Source of the DNA: Planctomycetota bacterium
GTDB taxonomy: Bacteria > Planctomycetota > UBA1135 > GCA-002686595
Assembly (NCBI GenBank): GCA_016795205.1
Contig: JAEUHZ010000021.1
Coordinates: forward strand, 186,001-250,000
Direction of reading: 5' to 3'
Length of the DNA: 64,000 nt
Part shown: one piece after another, positions 1 to 11,649 of the stretch
Layout: the number at the start of each line of letters is the position of its first letter
How positions within the stretch are numbered: the stretch's first letter is position 1
Made by a program: the position numbers and the translations under genes
Notes under the pieces: model-generated
What the model was told of the DNA's origin: nothing
Database searches by the model: none
What the model saw: only the letters and a program-made list of their open reading frames with translations

Positions 1-2906
<2,906 letters not shown>

Positions 2907-2910
<4 letters not shown>

Positions 2911-3914
2911 GCCCCGACCTTTCGACCCGCTACCTGGGTTTCAGTCTGCGCAGTCCGCTCGTGGCTTCGGCCTCGCCGCTGACGGGCGACCTGGAGGTCC
3001 TGCGGCGGCTGGAGGACCTGGGCGTCGGCGCCGTCGTGCTGCCCTCGCTCTTCGAGGAGCAGATCGAGCACGAGGAGGCCGAGCTCCTGCGCCTGGCCGA
3101 GGTGGGCGCGCACTCGTACGGCGAGGCGCTGGACTACTTCCCGAAGCTCCAGCACTACAACAGCGGTCCCGACGCCTACCTCGCGAAGATCGCGGAAGCG
3201 CGTCGGGCGCTCTCGATCCCCGTGGTGGCCAGCCTCAACGGCGCCTCGCGCGGCGGCTGGGTCCACTACGCCCGGCGCATGGAGGAAGCCGGAGCCAGTG
3301 CCCTGGAGCTCAACGTGTACTGGGTGCCCGTCCATCCCGCCGAGAGCGGCGCCGAGGTCGAGCAGCGCTACCTCGACTTGGTGTCGGCCGTGCGCGCGGC
3401 GGTGCGCATCCCGCTGGCGGTCAAGACGGCATGCGTGTTCAGCTCGCCGGCCCACATGGCGCTGCGCCTGGAGGCCGCTGGCGCGGATGGCCTCGTGCTC
3501 TTCAATCGACTGCTGCGCCCGGACCTCGACCTGGAGAAGCTGGAGCTCGTCCCGCGGTTGGAGCTGTCCGAGTCCCCGGAGTCGCGGCTCCCCCTGTTGT
3601 GGATCGGCGTGCTGCGCGAGCACGTGCGCCTCACGCTGGCGGCCACGAGTGGCGTGCACTCCGCGTCCGACGCGCTGAAGCTGCTCCTGGTCGGCGCGGA
3701 CGTGGTCATGGCGACCTCCTCGCTGTTGCGGCACGGCCCAGGCCACGCGCGCACGCTGCTGGAGGGCCTCTCGGCCTGGATGCGAGAGCGGGAGTACACC
3801 TCCGTGGCCCAGTTGCGCGGCAGCATGAGCCGGGCGAACTGCCCCGATCCCACGGCCTACGAGCGCGCGAACTACATGCGCACCCTGGTGAACTACGCGA
3901 CGCCGACGCCGTGA
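2907..3914 (+). CDS. Dihydroorotate dehydrogenase-like FMN flavoprotein
   Basis: This 335-residue protein has a TIM-barrel fold of the PyrD family, seen in the opening YLGFSLRSPLVASASPLTG, the core EEAGASALELNVYW, and PLAVKT with the conserved lysine. The GTG start at 2907 overlaps the oxidoreductase stop by four bases and is preceded by AGGAGG, which fixes the start. Family knowledge: such PyrD-like proteins are often encoded beside nifJ and are probably not the pyrimidine enzyme. Inference: it is an accessory flavoprotein or an oxidoreductase acting with the pyruvate:ferredoxin enzyme. The substrate cannot be read from the sequence. It ends nine bases before the convergent dikinase gene. 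Confidence 0.85.
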
Positions 3915-3923
3915 ACGCCGGTG

Positions 3924-6710
3924 TCAGCGCGCGGTGAGCGCGGCGTGCGCCGCAGCGAGCCGCGCGACAGGGACGCGGAACGGCGAGCACGAGACGTAGT
4001 CCAGGCCGATCGCGTGACAGAAGGCGATCGAACGCGGATCGCCGCCGTGCTCGCCGCAGATGCCGGCTTCGAGTCCGGGACGCGCGCTCCGCCCGCGCTC
4101 GACCGCCCAGCGCATGAGCTGGCCGACGCCTTCGCGGTCGAGCGTCGCGAACGGGTTGTCCTTCAAGATGCCCTGCTGCAGGTACTCGGTCAGGAAGCCG
4201 GTCTCGGCGTCGTCGCGCGAGATGCCGAACGTGGTCTGGGTCAGGTCGTTCGTGCCGAACGAGAAGAACTCGGCGTGTGCCGCCAGCTTGTCGGCCACCA
4301 GCGCGGCGCGCGGGATCTCGACCATCGTGCCGAACTGGTACTTGACCCTGCGACCCTGCTCCTTCATGACCGCCTTGGCCTCGCGTTCGAGGACCTCGCG
4401 TTCGATGCGCAGCTCGGCGCTGGTCGCGGTCAGCGGGATCATGATCTTCGGGTGAACGGCGACGCCGTCCTTGGCGCAGGCGCAGGCGGCCTCGAAGATC
4501 GCGCGGACCTGCATCCGCACGAGCTCGGGCATGTGGATGCCGAGCCGCACGCCCCGCAGGCCGAGCATCGGGTTCTGCTCGCGCAGCTCGTCGACCTTCA
4601 CCAGCATGCGGCGGCGGTCCGCGAGATCGTGGGCCAGCGCCGTCTCGTCGCCGGCGCGCAGGGCCAGGCGCGTCTCCAGCGCGGTGGTCTCGCGCACGAG
4701 GCGGTCGTGGTCGGGCAGGAACTCGTGCAGCGGGGGATCGATGAGGCGGATCGTGACCGGCAACCCGTCCATGGCCCGGAACAGGCCGTCGAAATCCGCG
4801 CGCTGGAGGGGCAGGAGCCGCGCCAGGTGCTGGGCGCGCTCCGCGGCGTCCTGGGCCATGATCAAGGCCTGCACGACCGGCAGGCGCTCGCTCTCGAAGA
4901 ACATGTGCTCCGTGCGGCACAGACCGATCCCTTGTGCGCCGAAGCATCGCGCCCGTTCGGCGTCACGGGGGTAGTCCGCGTTGGCCCACACGCCCAGGCG
5001 GCGCTCGGCGTCGGCCCAAGCCAGCAGCTGGAGCAGGTGCTCGTCGGCGACGTCGGGGACGACCGTGGGCAACTGCCCGACGAAGACCTCGCCCGTCGTC
5101 CCGTCGATCGAGAGCCAATCCCCTTCGGCGATCAGGACGCCGCCCGGCCCCCGCATGCGGCGTGCCTCGACGTCGACCTCGAGCTGCAGCGCCCCCACGA
5201 CCGCCGGCTTGCCGAACTGGCGGGCGACGAGGGCGGCATGGCTGGTGCGGCCGCCGCGGCTGGTGACCGTTCCCTGCGCCGCGAGCATGCCGTGCACGTC
5301 GTCCGGCTTGGTCTCCGGTCGCACGAGGATCACCTGCCGCTTGTCGGCGCGTGCCCAGCGCTCGGCCGTGTCGGCGTCGAAGGCCACCTGACCGATCGCC
5401 GCTCCGGGCGACACGTTCAGGCCGGTCGTGAGCAGCTTGCCGCCGGACTTGGCCTCGCGCCGCGCCGCCACCGCGAACTGGGGGTGCAGGAAGTAGTCCA
5501 CGTGCTCGGGCTGGACGCGCAGGATCGCCTCCTGGCGCGTGATGCGCTTCGCGCGCGCGAGGTCGACCGCGATGCGGATCGCAGCCTGGGCCGTGCGCTT
5601 CGCGTTGCGGGTCTGCAGCATCCACAGCTTGCCGTCTTCGACCGTGAATTCGACGTCTTGCACGTCGCGATAGTGCTTCTCGAGCAGCGCGCACCAGCGT
5701 TGGAACTCGCGCCACAGCTTCGGCGCCCAGGAGCCCATGTGCGCGATGGGCAGCGTGGCGCGCGTGCCCGAGACGACGTCCTCGCCCTGGGCGTTGACCA
5801 GGAAGTCGCCTTCGATCTCGTCCTCCCCGGTCGTCACGTTGCGCGTGGTCGCCACGCCCGTCGCGGAGCTTTGGCCCATGTTGCCGAACACCATGGCCAC
5901 GACGTTGACGGCGGTGCCCAGGTCGTGGGCGATGCCGGCCGCGTTGCGGTAGTCGCGGGCCCGCTTGCCGTTCCAGGAGCGGAAGACGGCCTCGACGGCC
6001 AGGCGGAGCTGCACCCGGGCGTCCGTCGGGAACGGCGCACCGGTGTGCTGCTCGACGACGGCGCGGAACCGAGCTGTCAGCTCGCGCAGGTCGTCCGCGA
6101 GGAGCTCCGCATCGTTCGTGACGCCCCGCCGCGCCCGCGCGGCCTCGAGCGGCTTCTCGAAGGCCTCGTCGGGCACGCCCAGCACGACGCGCCCGTACAT
6201 CTGCACCAGCCTCCGGTAGGAATCGTAGGCGAAGCGTGCGTCCCCGGACGAGCGCGCGAGGCTCTCCGCGACCTCGTCGTCCATGCCGATGTTGAGGACC
6301 GTGTCCATCATGCCCGGCATCGAGAATTTGGCCCCCGAGCGGCAGGCCACGAGCAGCGGTCGCCGCGGGTCGCCGAAGCGCTTCCTCGTCGCGTGCTCGA
6401 CCTTCGCCAGCGCGCGCTCCACCTCGTCCCACACGCCGGCCGGCAGGCGACCGTCGTGCGCCAAGTAGCCCTGGCAGGCCTCCGTCGTGATCACGAAGCC
6501 GGGTGGGATCGGCAGGCCCAGGGACGTCATCTCGGCCAGGTTCGCGCCCTTCCCGCCCAAGAGGCCGAGCAGCGCGTCGCGCGACCCCGCGGTGCGCAGC
6601 GCCTTCGCGTACTCGGTCAGCGCGTAGACGTGCTGCCTTCCCGCGCTGGCGCGCTTCCTCCCGGCGAGCGTGACGGACAGGGCGGATTGGCGATGGCTGG
6701 CAGCGGGCAT
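3924..6710 (-). CDS. ppdK: Pyruvate, phosphate dikinase
   Basis: This 928-residue enzyme interconverts ATP, phosphate and pyruvate with AMP, pyrophosphate and phosphoenolpyruvate. The N-terminal nucleotide-binding domain shows LLGGKGANLAEM at residues 50-61. The swivelling phosphohistidine domain shows GGRTSHAA with the catalytic His at 491. The C-terminal PEP/pyruvate barrel shows FGTNDLTQTTFG and EAGICGEHGGDP with the catalytic Cys. The start at 6710 is supported by an AGGAAGGA ribosome site a few bases upstream. A roughly 30-residue basic extension precedes the usual N-terminus. The gene converges on the oxidoreductase pair with only nine bases between stops. Together they suggest flexible routing at the pyruvate/PEP node, as in anaerobic or gluconeogenic growth. 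Confidence 0.96.
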   Translation of the reverse strand: MPAASHRQSALSVTLAGRKRASAGRQHVYALTEYAKALRTAGSRDALLGLLGGKGANLAEMTSLGLPIPPGFVITTEACQGYLAHDGRLPAGVWDEVERALAKVEHATRKRFGDPRRPLLVACRSGAKFSMPGMMDTVLNIGMDDEVAESLARSSGDARFAYDSYRRLVQMYGRVVLGVPDEAFEKPLEAARARRGVTNDAELLADDLRELTARFRAVVEQHTGAPFPTDARVQLRLAVEAVFRSWNGKRARDYRNAAGIAHDLGTAVNVVAMVFGNMGQSSATGVATTRNVTTGEDEIEGDFLVNAQGEDVVSGTRATLPIAHMGSWAPKLWREFQRWCALLEKHYRDVQDVEFTVEDGKLWMLQTRNAKRTAQAAIRIAVDLARAKRITRQEAILRVQPEHVDYFLHPQFAVAARREAKSGGKLLTTGLNVSPGAAIGQVAFDADTAERWARADKRQVILVRPETKPDDVHGMLAAQGTVTSRGGRTSHAALVARQFGKPAVVGALQLEVDVEARRMRGPGGVLIAEGDWLSIDGTTGEVFVGQLPTVVPDVADEHLLQLLAWADAERRLGVWANADYPRDAERARCFGAQGIGLCRTEHMFFESERLPVVQALIMAQDAAERAQHLARLLPLQRADFDGLFRAMDGLPVTIRLIDPPLHEFLPDHDRLVRETTALETRLALRAGDETALAHDLADRRRMLVKVDELREQNPMLGLRGVRLGIHMPELVRMQVRAIFEAACACAKDGVAVHPKIMIPLTATSAELRIEREVLEREAKAVMKEQGRRVKYQFGTMVEIPRAALVADKLAAHAEFFSFGTNDLTQTTFGISRDDAETGFLTEYLQQGILKDNPFATLDREGVGQLMRWAVERGRSARPGLEAGICGEHGGDPRSIAFCHAIGLDYVSCSPFRVPVARLAAAHAALTAR

Positions 6711-7109
6711 GAGGCGGTTCCTTCCTAGGCGGGTCCCAGCGCATCGGAACCGACGAGCGCACGCGGCGCCATGGGCCGGAGGGCGCAGACGGGGCTGGCG
6801 TGAGCGGCGTGGGCGTGCGCCGGGTGCGTCGCCCGTGCGCAGCCCGCTCATCGGGCCCCCTGTCCCGTGGCGGAAGGCTGCCCGTCGCGCCCGCCCCTGG
6901 CGACCGCTGCCGCGACGCATCGAGGGGGGGGCGGGTCGTATCCGCGCCGTGGGCGAGCGCCGGTGTCCGGGCACGGCTCGGGAAGAAGGTCCGCGGACGG
7001 CTACGACCGCACCCGAGGTCCCAACGGATCGACCCGGCCGGGCCCGCCAGGATTCCCCTCGGAAGGTCCTCTGCCCCGCGGTCGGGTGGCCGCAACCTCC
7101 AAGTCCAGG
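6711..7109. other. Intergenic leader region upstream of ppdK
   Basis: This stretch of about 400 bases separates the ppdK start from the stop of the next minus-strand gene. It should contain the ppdK promoter and leader. The only clear element is the ribosome site next to the start. I see an eight-base G run near 6924 and the short palindrome GTCCGCGGAC near 6989, but no convincing promoter, riboswitch or small gene. Confidence 0.4.
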
Positions 7110-7901
7110 TCAGCGGAGCAGCTCCGCGGCCCTCCTACAGCTCTCGTACTCGAGCTCTCGGGTCGAGCGCGTGGCGTTCACGGAGGTCCACAGTTCGCGC
7201 AGGCGCGGCGCCGGCACCCGCTCCGCTGCGAAGGCGTGGTCGCGCGAGGCCTGCTCGAACGTCCGAGGGACGAGGCTCGACGAGTCGTAGTAGGTGTGCA
7301 CGTAGAGGAACTGGCTCGAGATCAGCCCGTGCAGGATCTGCGGCCAGAGCTCTTGGCCGGCCCCGTGCTCGAGCGCGGCCCAGGCGAACTCGGCGAAGAA
7401 GAAGTAGTAGGGCCCGTTCGGCTCGCAGACCCAGTGACCGCCACCCAAATCGTGACGCAGGAGGCCGCTCGCGAAGTGGACGAACGCCAGGACGGCCCGG
7501 TTCGCTCCCGCTGCCGTGTGGACGCCGGGGAAGTGGTGCCGGATGCAAGCCTCGAGCACGGCGGACACGTGCTTCGTGAGCGCGGCATCCGTGCGCGGCA
7601 AGCCGACCGGAGGGATCCAGTTCGGCGCGCGACCCGCGCGCGCACGCGCGAGGACCCGGGCGCGCAGCACCGCGGGCAGCTCGGTGACCGCCCGCAGGCG
7701 CAGCGTGAGGTCGGGCAGCTCGGGCTGGAGCCGCAGCGCACAGGGGTTCGTGGCCCAGTCCAGATCGCAGAAGAACCGTCGCTGCGCCCGCAGCATGGGC
7801 TCAGGAGTGGCCTCCACCTGCTGCCGGCGGAGGGCGCATCGTTCCGCGAAGTCGTCCGGGCAAGGCGGCCCCGCGGGGCTCGTCGCGACTACTTCGCCCA
7901 C
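7110..7901 (-). CDS. Hypothetical protein
   Basis: I do not recognise this 263-residue protein. It has an Arg-rich N-terminal half and a more ordered C-terminal half rich in aromatic residues (HWVCEPNGPYYFFFAEFAW). No signal peptide, membrane segment or catalytic motif is evident. The chosen GTG at 7901 overlaps the end of the upstream gene by 13 bases; a later start near the MLRAQRRFF segment is possible because no strong ribosome site is seen. The overlap with the 133-residue neighbour suggests joint translation and related function. The conserved-looking C-terminal half argues that the frame is real rather than a GC-rich shadow. Confidence 0.55.
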   Translation of the reverse strand: MGEVVATSPAGPPCPDDFAERCALRRQQVEATPEPMLRAQRRFFCDLDWATNPCALRLQPELPDLTLRLRAVTELPAVLRARVLARARAGRAPNWIPPVGLPRTDAALTKHVSAVLEACIRHHFPGVHTAAGANRAVLAFVHFASGLLRHDLGGGHWVCEPNGPYYFFFAEFAWAALEHGAGQELWPQILHGLISSQFLYVHTYYDSSSLVPRTFEQASRDHAFAAERVPAPRLRELWTSVNATRSTRELEYESCRRAAELLR

Positions 7902-8290
7902 GCCGAGATGCGGTAGGCGACGCGCGCGCGCCGGCCATCGAGGAACACGTCGTGCTCGAATGGCCCGCCGTTGCGGTAGAGCGCGAAGGTCCAGGCCGGG
8001 TAGCTGCTGATCCACTGCCCCGTCAACCGGTCGATCAGGTGGATCTTCAGGAAGTGCGCATCCCAAACCACGCCAGCGACCTGGGGGAGCTGGTCGAGGA
8101 AGCCCTGCAACGCGAGCCGCGCGTCTTGCTCTCCGGCCGGGCCGGTCGAGGCCAGCGCATTCTCGGCCAGGAGCTGCTTCAGGGGGTGTGGCATGACGCC
8201 CGGCAGGAAGGCCAGCTCCGGAGCGGGAGGAGCGCCGCTCGGTCCACCGGCGACGGACACGACCCCGATCTCGAACTCGTACTCGACCAT
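7889..8290 (-). CDS. Hypothetical protein
   Basis: This 133-residue protein of unknown function begins MVEYEFEIGVVSV and ends in a segment resembling a beta-sheet domain (YPAWTFALYRNGGPFEHDVF). It has no signal peptide, transmembrane segment or cysteine motif. It sits 25 bases downstream of the kinase gene and overlaps the following gene by 13 bases, so it probably belongs to the same minus-strand transcript as the sigma factor and kinase. Its function could relate to a signal handled by that kinase, but nothing in the sequence shows it. Confidence 0.6.
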   Translation of the reverse strand: MVEYEFEIGVVSVAGGPSGAPPAPELAFLPGVMPHPLKQLLAENALASTGPAGEQDARLALQGFLDQLPQVAGVVWDAHFLKIHLIDRLTGQWISSYPAWTFALYRNGGPFEHDVFLDGRRARVAYRISAWAK

Positions 8291-8315
8291 GCTTGCTGGC
8301 TCTCCTGGCTCGTGA

Positions 8316-10871
8316 CTACGGATCGACGCTCTTCGCGCAGCGGAAGCCGCGCATCAGGAAGGCGCCCTTCGTGCCCGAGTGCACGACCGCGTGGAGCGAG
8401 CCGTGCTGCGTGCCGGCGTCCCAGGCGCCGCCCAGCGCAAGGCGCGCGGCCGTGCCGTGCGCGCCGCGCGGCTCGCCGGCCACGCACACGGGGGACTCCG
8501 TCAGCTCCCACACGTTCCCCAAGAGGTGCGCAAAGCCGACCGGATCGCCATCCGCAACCGCGCGCACGGAGCGCAGGTAGCGCGCCGCGCGCTCGGCGTG
8601 CGACGCATCCAGGGCGAAGGCCGCGCCGTGCACGTTCGCGCTGCTGCCGCGCACCAGCTCGGCGGCGGGCAGGGCCGCGGGTGATCCGAGCTCGCGGCGC
8701 GCCACGAGCTCCCATTCGGCGTGCGTCGGCAGGCGAGCACCACGCCACTCGCAGTACGCGATCGCATCCTCGATCGACACGTCGACGACGGGCAGCCGGT
8801 CGAAGTCTGGCGCGGCGAGCAGGGCGGGGTCTTCACGCCACAGGAGCGGCGCCGGCCGCCCGGTCGCGTCGAGAAACGCGCGGTAGGGCCCGTTCGCGAC
8901 CTCCCGAGCGTCGAGGAGGAAGTCCGCGACCTCGAGCTCGACCTCCGCGAGCTGGCAGGACCGGTCGGCCGCGCCGCTCGCCGGCAGCCGGCCGCCTTTC
9001 ACCCGCAGCATGCCGCGGGCGGCCTCGGCCAGGGGTGGCGGTAGTTGGATCTCGACGACGACGTCGCGGCCCACGGCCTCGAACTCGCGCGTGCACTCCG
9101 CGAACCGCCCGTCGCCGCAGTCGACCACGATCCGGTGCCAGCCCGGCGGAACGGGTCGCGACTCGATCGGTAGCTCCCCGAGCAGGACCCGCGGCCCGGG
9201 CTCGCCCCGCACCAGGTCGAACGGGCGCAGGTGGACGGTGGCGGCCGTTCCTGGTGGCCGCACGCGCACGGAGAGGCGCGGGAGCAGCGCCTCGGAGGTC
9301 TCCCCCCGTGTGGATGTGGCGTCGCGTGATCCGATCCGCCGCGAACGCTCGAGGAGGCGCAGCGCGTCCGCCACGTCGCGCTCGCGGTCCGGCGAGGCAT
9401 TGGCGCGCGCGCGTTCGAGCGCAAGGTCGGCCTCGGCCGTCAGCACGGTCGAGAGCCGCTCGAGCTCCGCGCGCGCCGCGGCCGCCAGCTCGGGTGCGAG
9501 GGATTCCAAGCCCGCACCGCCCGCGTGCGCGAGCTCCTGGCGCAGCGCCTCGACCCGATCCCAGGTGGATTCGTCGGACGCACGCGGATCCCGCGCGATC
9601 GTGCGCGCGGCCTCGACGCCCACGGCCACCACGTCGCGTGCGCGTCCCGCCGCGGCAGCCTCGACCTGGCGCTCGACGAGCAGGCCGCCGAGTATGGCGG
9701 CCGTGGCCGCGGAACCCAGCGCGGCGCCCAGGCGCCAGCGGCGCAGCGCGGTGCGCGCGCCGCGGCGCAGCGCGCTGACCGGACGGGCCTGCACGGCCTC
9801 GTGACCCAGGAAGCGCTCGAGATCCTGCGCCAGCTCGGCAGCGGTCGCGTAGCGCTCGTCGGGCGACTTGGCGATGGCCTTCAAGCAGACTGCTTCGAGG
9901 TCCCGCGGAACCCGTGGGTTGTCGCGACGCACCAGGCGCGGCTCCACGTCGAGGATCTTGCGCAGGACCTCGCCCGTGGTGCGGCCGTCGAACGGTCGTC
10001 GGAGCGTGAGCAGCTCGTAGAGCACGATCCCCAGCGAGTAGACGTCGGTGCGGTGGTCGACGTGCTGCCCGCGGATGCGGACCTGCTCCGGGCTCATGTA
10101 GTAGGGCGTGCCCTCGAGGCGCGAGCGGCTCACGAGCTCGCCCTCACGCGCGTCGCGCGCGATTCCGAAATCCACGACGCGCGGCTGGCCCTGCGTGTCG
10201 AGCAGCACGTTCGAGGGCTTCACGTCGCGGTGGACCAGCGCGTGCGCGTGGGCGTGGGCCAAGGCCAGCGCGACCGTGCGGCACAGGCGTGCCACGGCAG
10301 GCAGGTAGTCACGAGAGTGGAACGCCGGCAGCAACCGTTCCCTCGTGCCGGCGATCTGCAGCTCGATCTCGCGGCCGAGGTCGTGGCCCTCGACGCGTTC
10401 CATGACGAAGTAGTGCAGCCCGCTGTCGAAGCCGACGGCGTGGACCGTGACGATCGCAGGGTGCTGGATGCGTGCCGCCTTGCGGGCCTCGGCCGCGAAG
10501 CGCTCGACGACGGCCGGATCCGCAGCGTCCGCCGGGGGCAGGATCTTCACCGCGACCTCGCGCGCGAGCGATTCCTGCCAGGCGAGCAGCACGACGCCCA
10601 TCGAGCCGCGACCGAGCTCGCGCAGGAGCGCGAGGTCGGCCAACCGGTCCGGCGGTCGCCAGCCGGCGCCCGCAGGGGCTGACGACTCGGGCGCCAGCGT
10701 GCCGAGCGGGCCTCCGGGAGCCTGGAGCGCGGCCAGGATTCGGGCGGCCTCCTCGCGCAGGGCGCCCGTCGGCCCGAGGGCCGCGTCGAGCGCGCGGGCG
10801 CGTTCCTCCTCCGGGAGATCGAGGGCCCGCGAGACCGCGGCCTTCAGGCGCTTCCACTCCGCTTCGTTCAC
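8316..10871 (-). CDS. Ser/Thr protein kinase with C-terminal formylglycine-generating-enzyme-like domain
   Basis: This 851-residue protein fuses a Hanks-type kinase to a sulfatase-modifying-factor-like domain. Kinase motifs are the glycine loop GRGSMGVV at 87-94, the VAVK lysine at about 109, HRDVKPSN at 214-221, DFG at 234-236 and GTPYYMSPEQ. A weak hydrophobic segment follows the kinase (about residues 385-405) and could be a membrane anchor, with a coiled Ala/Arg-rich linker after it. The last 210 residues carry FGE-family signatures: AYCEWRGARLPTHAEWE, LLGNVWELTES and the terminal MRGFRC. The GTG start overlaps the sigma-factor stop as GTGA. Family knowledge: many FGE-like domains fused to kinases are sensory or binding modules rather than true formylglycine synthases. 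Catalysis is unproven here. Confidence 0.9.
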   Translation of the reverse strand: MNEAEWKRLKAAVSRALDLPEEERARALDAALGPTGALREEAARILAALQAPGGPLGTLAPESSAPAGAGWRPPDRLADLALLRELGRGSMGVVLLAWQESLAREVAVKILPPADAADPAVVERFAAEARKAARIQHPAIVTVHAVGFDSGLHYFVMERVEGHDLGREIELQIAGTRERLLPAFHSRDYLPAVARLCRTVALALAHAHAHALVHRDVKPSNVLLDTQGQPRVVDFGIARDAREGELVSRSRLEGTPYYMSPEQVRIRGQHVDHRTDVYSLGIVLYELLTLRRPFDGRTTGEVLRKILDVEPRLVRRDNPRVPRDLEAVCLKAIAKSPDERYATAAELAQDLERFLGHEAVQARPVSALRRGARTALRRWRLGAALGSAATAAILGGLLVERQVEAAAAGRARDVVAVGVEAARTIARDPRASDESTWDRVEALRQELAHAGGAGLESLAPELAAAARAELERLSTVLTAEADLALERARANASPDRERDVADALRLLERSRRIGSRDATSTRGETSEALLPRLSVRVRPPGTAATVHLRPFDLVRGEPGPRVLLGELPIESRPVPPGWHRIVVDCGDGRFAECTREFEAVGRDVVVEIQLPPPLAEAARGMLRVKGGRLPASGAADRSCQLAEVELEVADFLLDAREVANGPYRAFLDATGRPAPLLWREDPALLAAPDFDRLPVVDVSIEDAIAYCEWRGARLPTHAEWELVARRELGSPAALPAAELVRGSSANVHGAAFALDASHAERAARYLRSVRAVADGDPVGFAHLLGNVWELTESPVCVAGEPRGAHGTAARLALGGAWDAGTQHGSLHAVVHSGTKGAFLMRGFRCAKSVDP

Positions 10872-11416
10872 GAGAGTCGCCCGCGCAACCAACCGCGAGC
10901 GAACTGGAGCTCGCGCTCGACCTGCCGGGTCGAGATTCCCAGGGCTGCAGCGCATTCCTCCACCGAGAGCGAGGCGAAGTAGCGCAGCTCGACGATCCGC
11001 ACGGCGTCGGGATCCAGGCGTCCCAGGGCTTCCAGGGCCTCGTCGAGCCGCACGAGGTCGCCCGAGACGGCCTCGACTCCCGCGACGAGCGCGTCGAGCT
11101 CGCTGCCCCCGTCACGGCGGACCCCACGCGCGGCACGCGCGCGCGCGTGGTCGACGAGGATCCTGCGCATCGCGCAGGCGATCGAGCGCACGAAGTGCTC
11201 CCGGTCGTTCCAGCCCTCGGACCGCGATGCCATCCGCACGAACGCCTCGTGCATGAGCGAGGTCGCCTGGTGCGTGCCGCCGGACGTCGGCGAGCGCAGC
11301 AATCCGCGGGCGATCCGGTGCAGCTCGGCGTAGGTCAGGTCGAACAGCTCGTCGAGGTGCGAGGGCCTGGACGGACGAGCGTCGCGCGCGGGATCAGAGG
11401 GTATCGGACTGCTCAT
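10868..11416 (-). CDS. ECF-type RNA polymerase sigma factor (TIGR02999-like)
   Basis: This 182-residue sigma-70 family factor has region 2 (LTYAELHRIARGLL ... ATSLMHEAFVRM ... AMRRILVDHARARAARGVRR) and region 4 (VRIVELRYFASLSVEECAAALGISTRQVERELQFARGWL), with the helix-turn-helix in the latter. The pattern of conserved residues is that of the TIGR02999 (Sig-70_X6) group, which is abundant in Planctomycetota and Acidobacteriota and often lies next to Ser/Thr kinases. Its stop overlaps the kinase start by four bases, so the two are produced together. I see no anti-sigma factor. Inference: the kinase controls this factor by phosphorylation. The ATG at 11416 lacks a strong ribosome site, so the start is less certain than the identity. 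Confidence 0.88.
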   Translation of the reverse strand: MSSPIPSDPARDARPSRPSHLDELFDLTYAELHRIARGLLRSPTSGGTHQATSLMHEAFVRMASRSEGWNDREHFVRSIACAMRRILVDHARARAARGVRRDGGSELDALVAGVEAVSGDLVRLDEALEALGRLDPDAVRIVELRYFASLSVEECAAALGISTRQVERELQFARGWLRGRLS

Positions 11417-11649
11417 GATCCCGGGACAGGGAGGAACACGAGGCGCGCCGGGGCGGGAACCGACGGGGCGTTCGGCGCACACGCCGCGTTGAACTGACTC
11501 GCGCGAGCGTATCAGCCTGCGGCGTTCCCCGGGAGGGGGGGGCACGAGGGCCGACTCCCGACCCTGTTGCGACGCCCGGACGACCCTCCGGGTTCCGTGA
11601 ACTGCGGATGGAGCGCGGCTGGCCTCGCTCGTGCCTGGATGTCGCAGCA

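Noticed and set aside
3921-6728. A 935-codon plus-strand frame opposite pyruvate phosphate dikinase
   Set aside because: It is an antisense shadow produced by GC-rich codon bias; it has no motifs and the dikinase frame is unambiguous.
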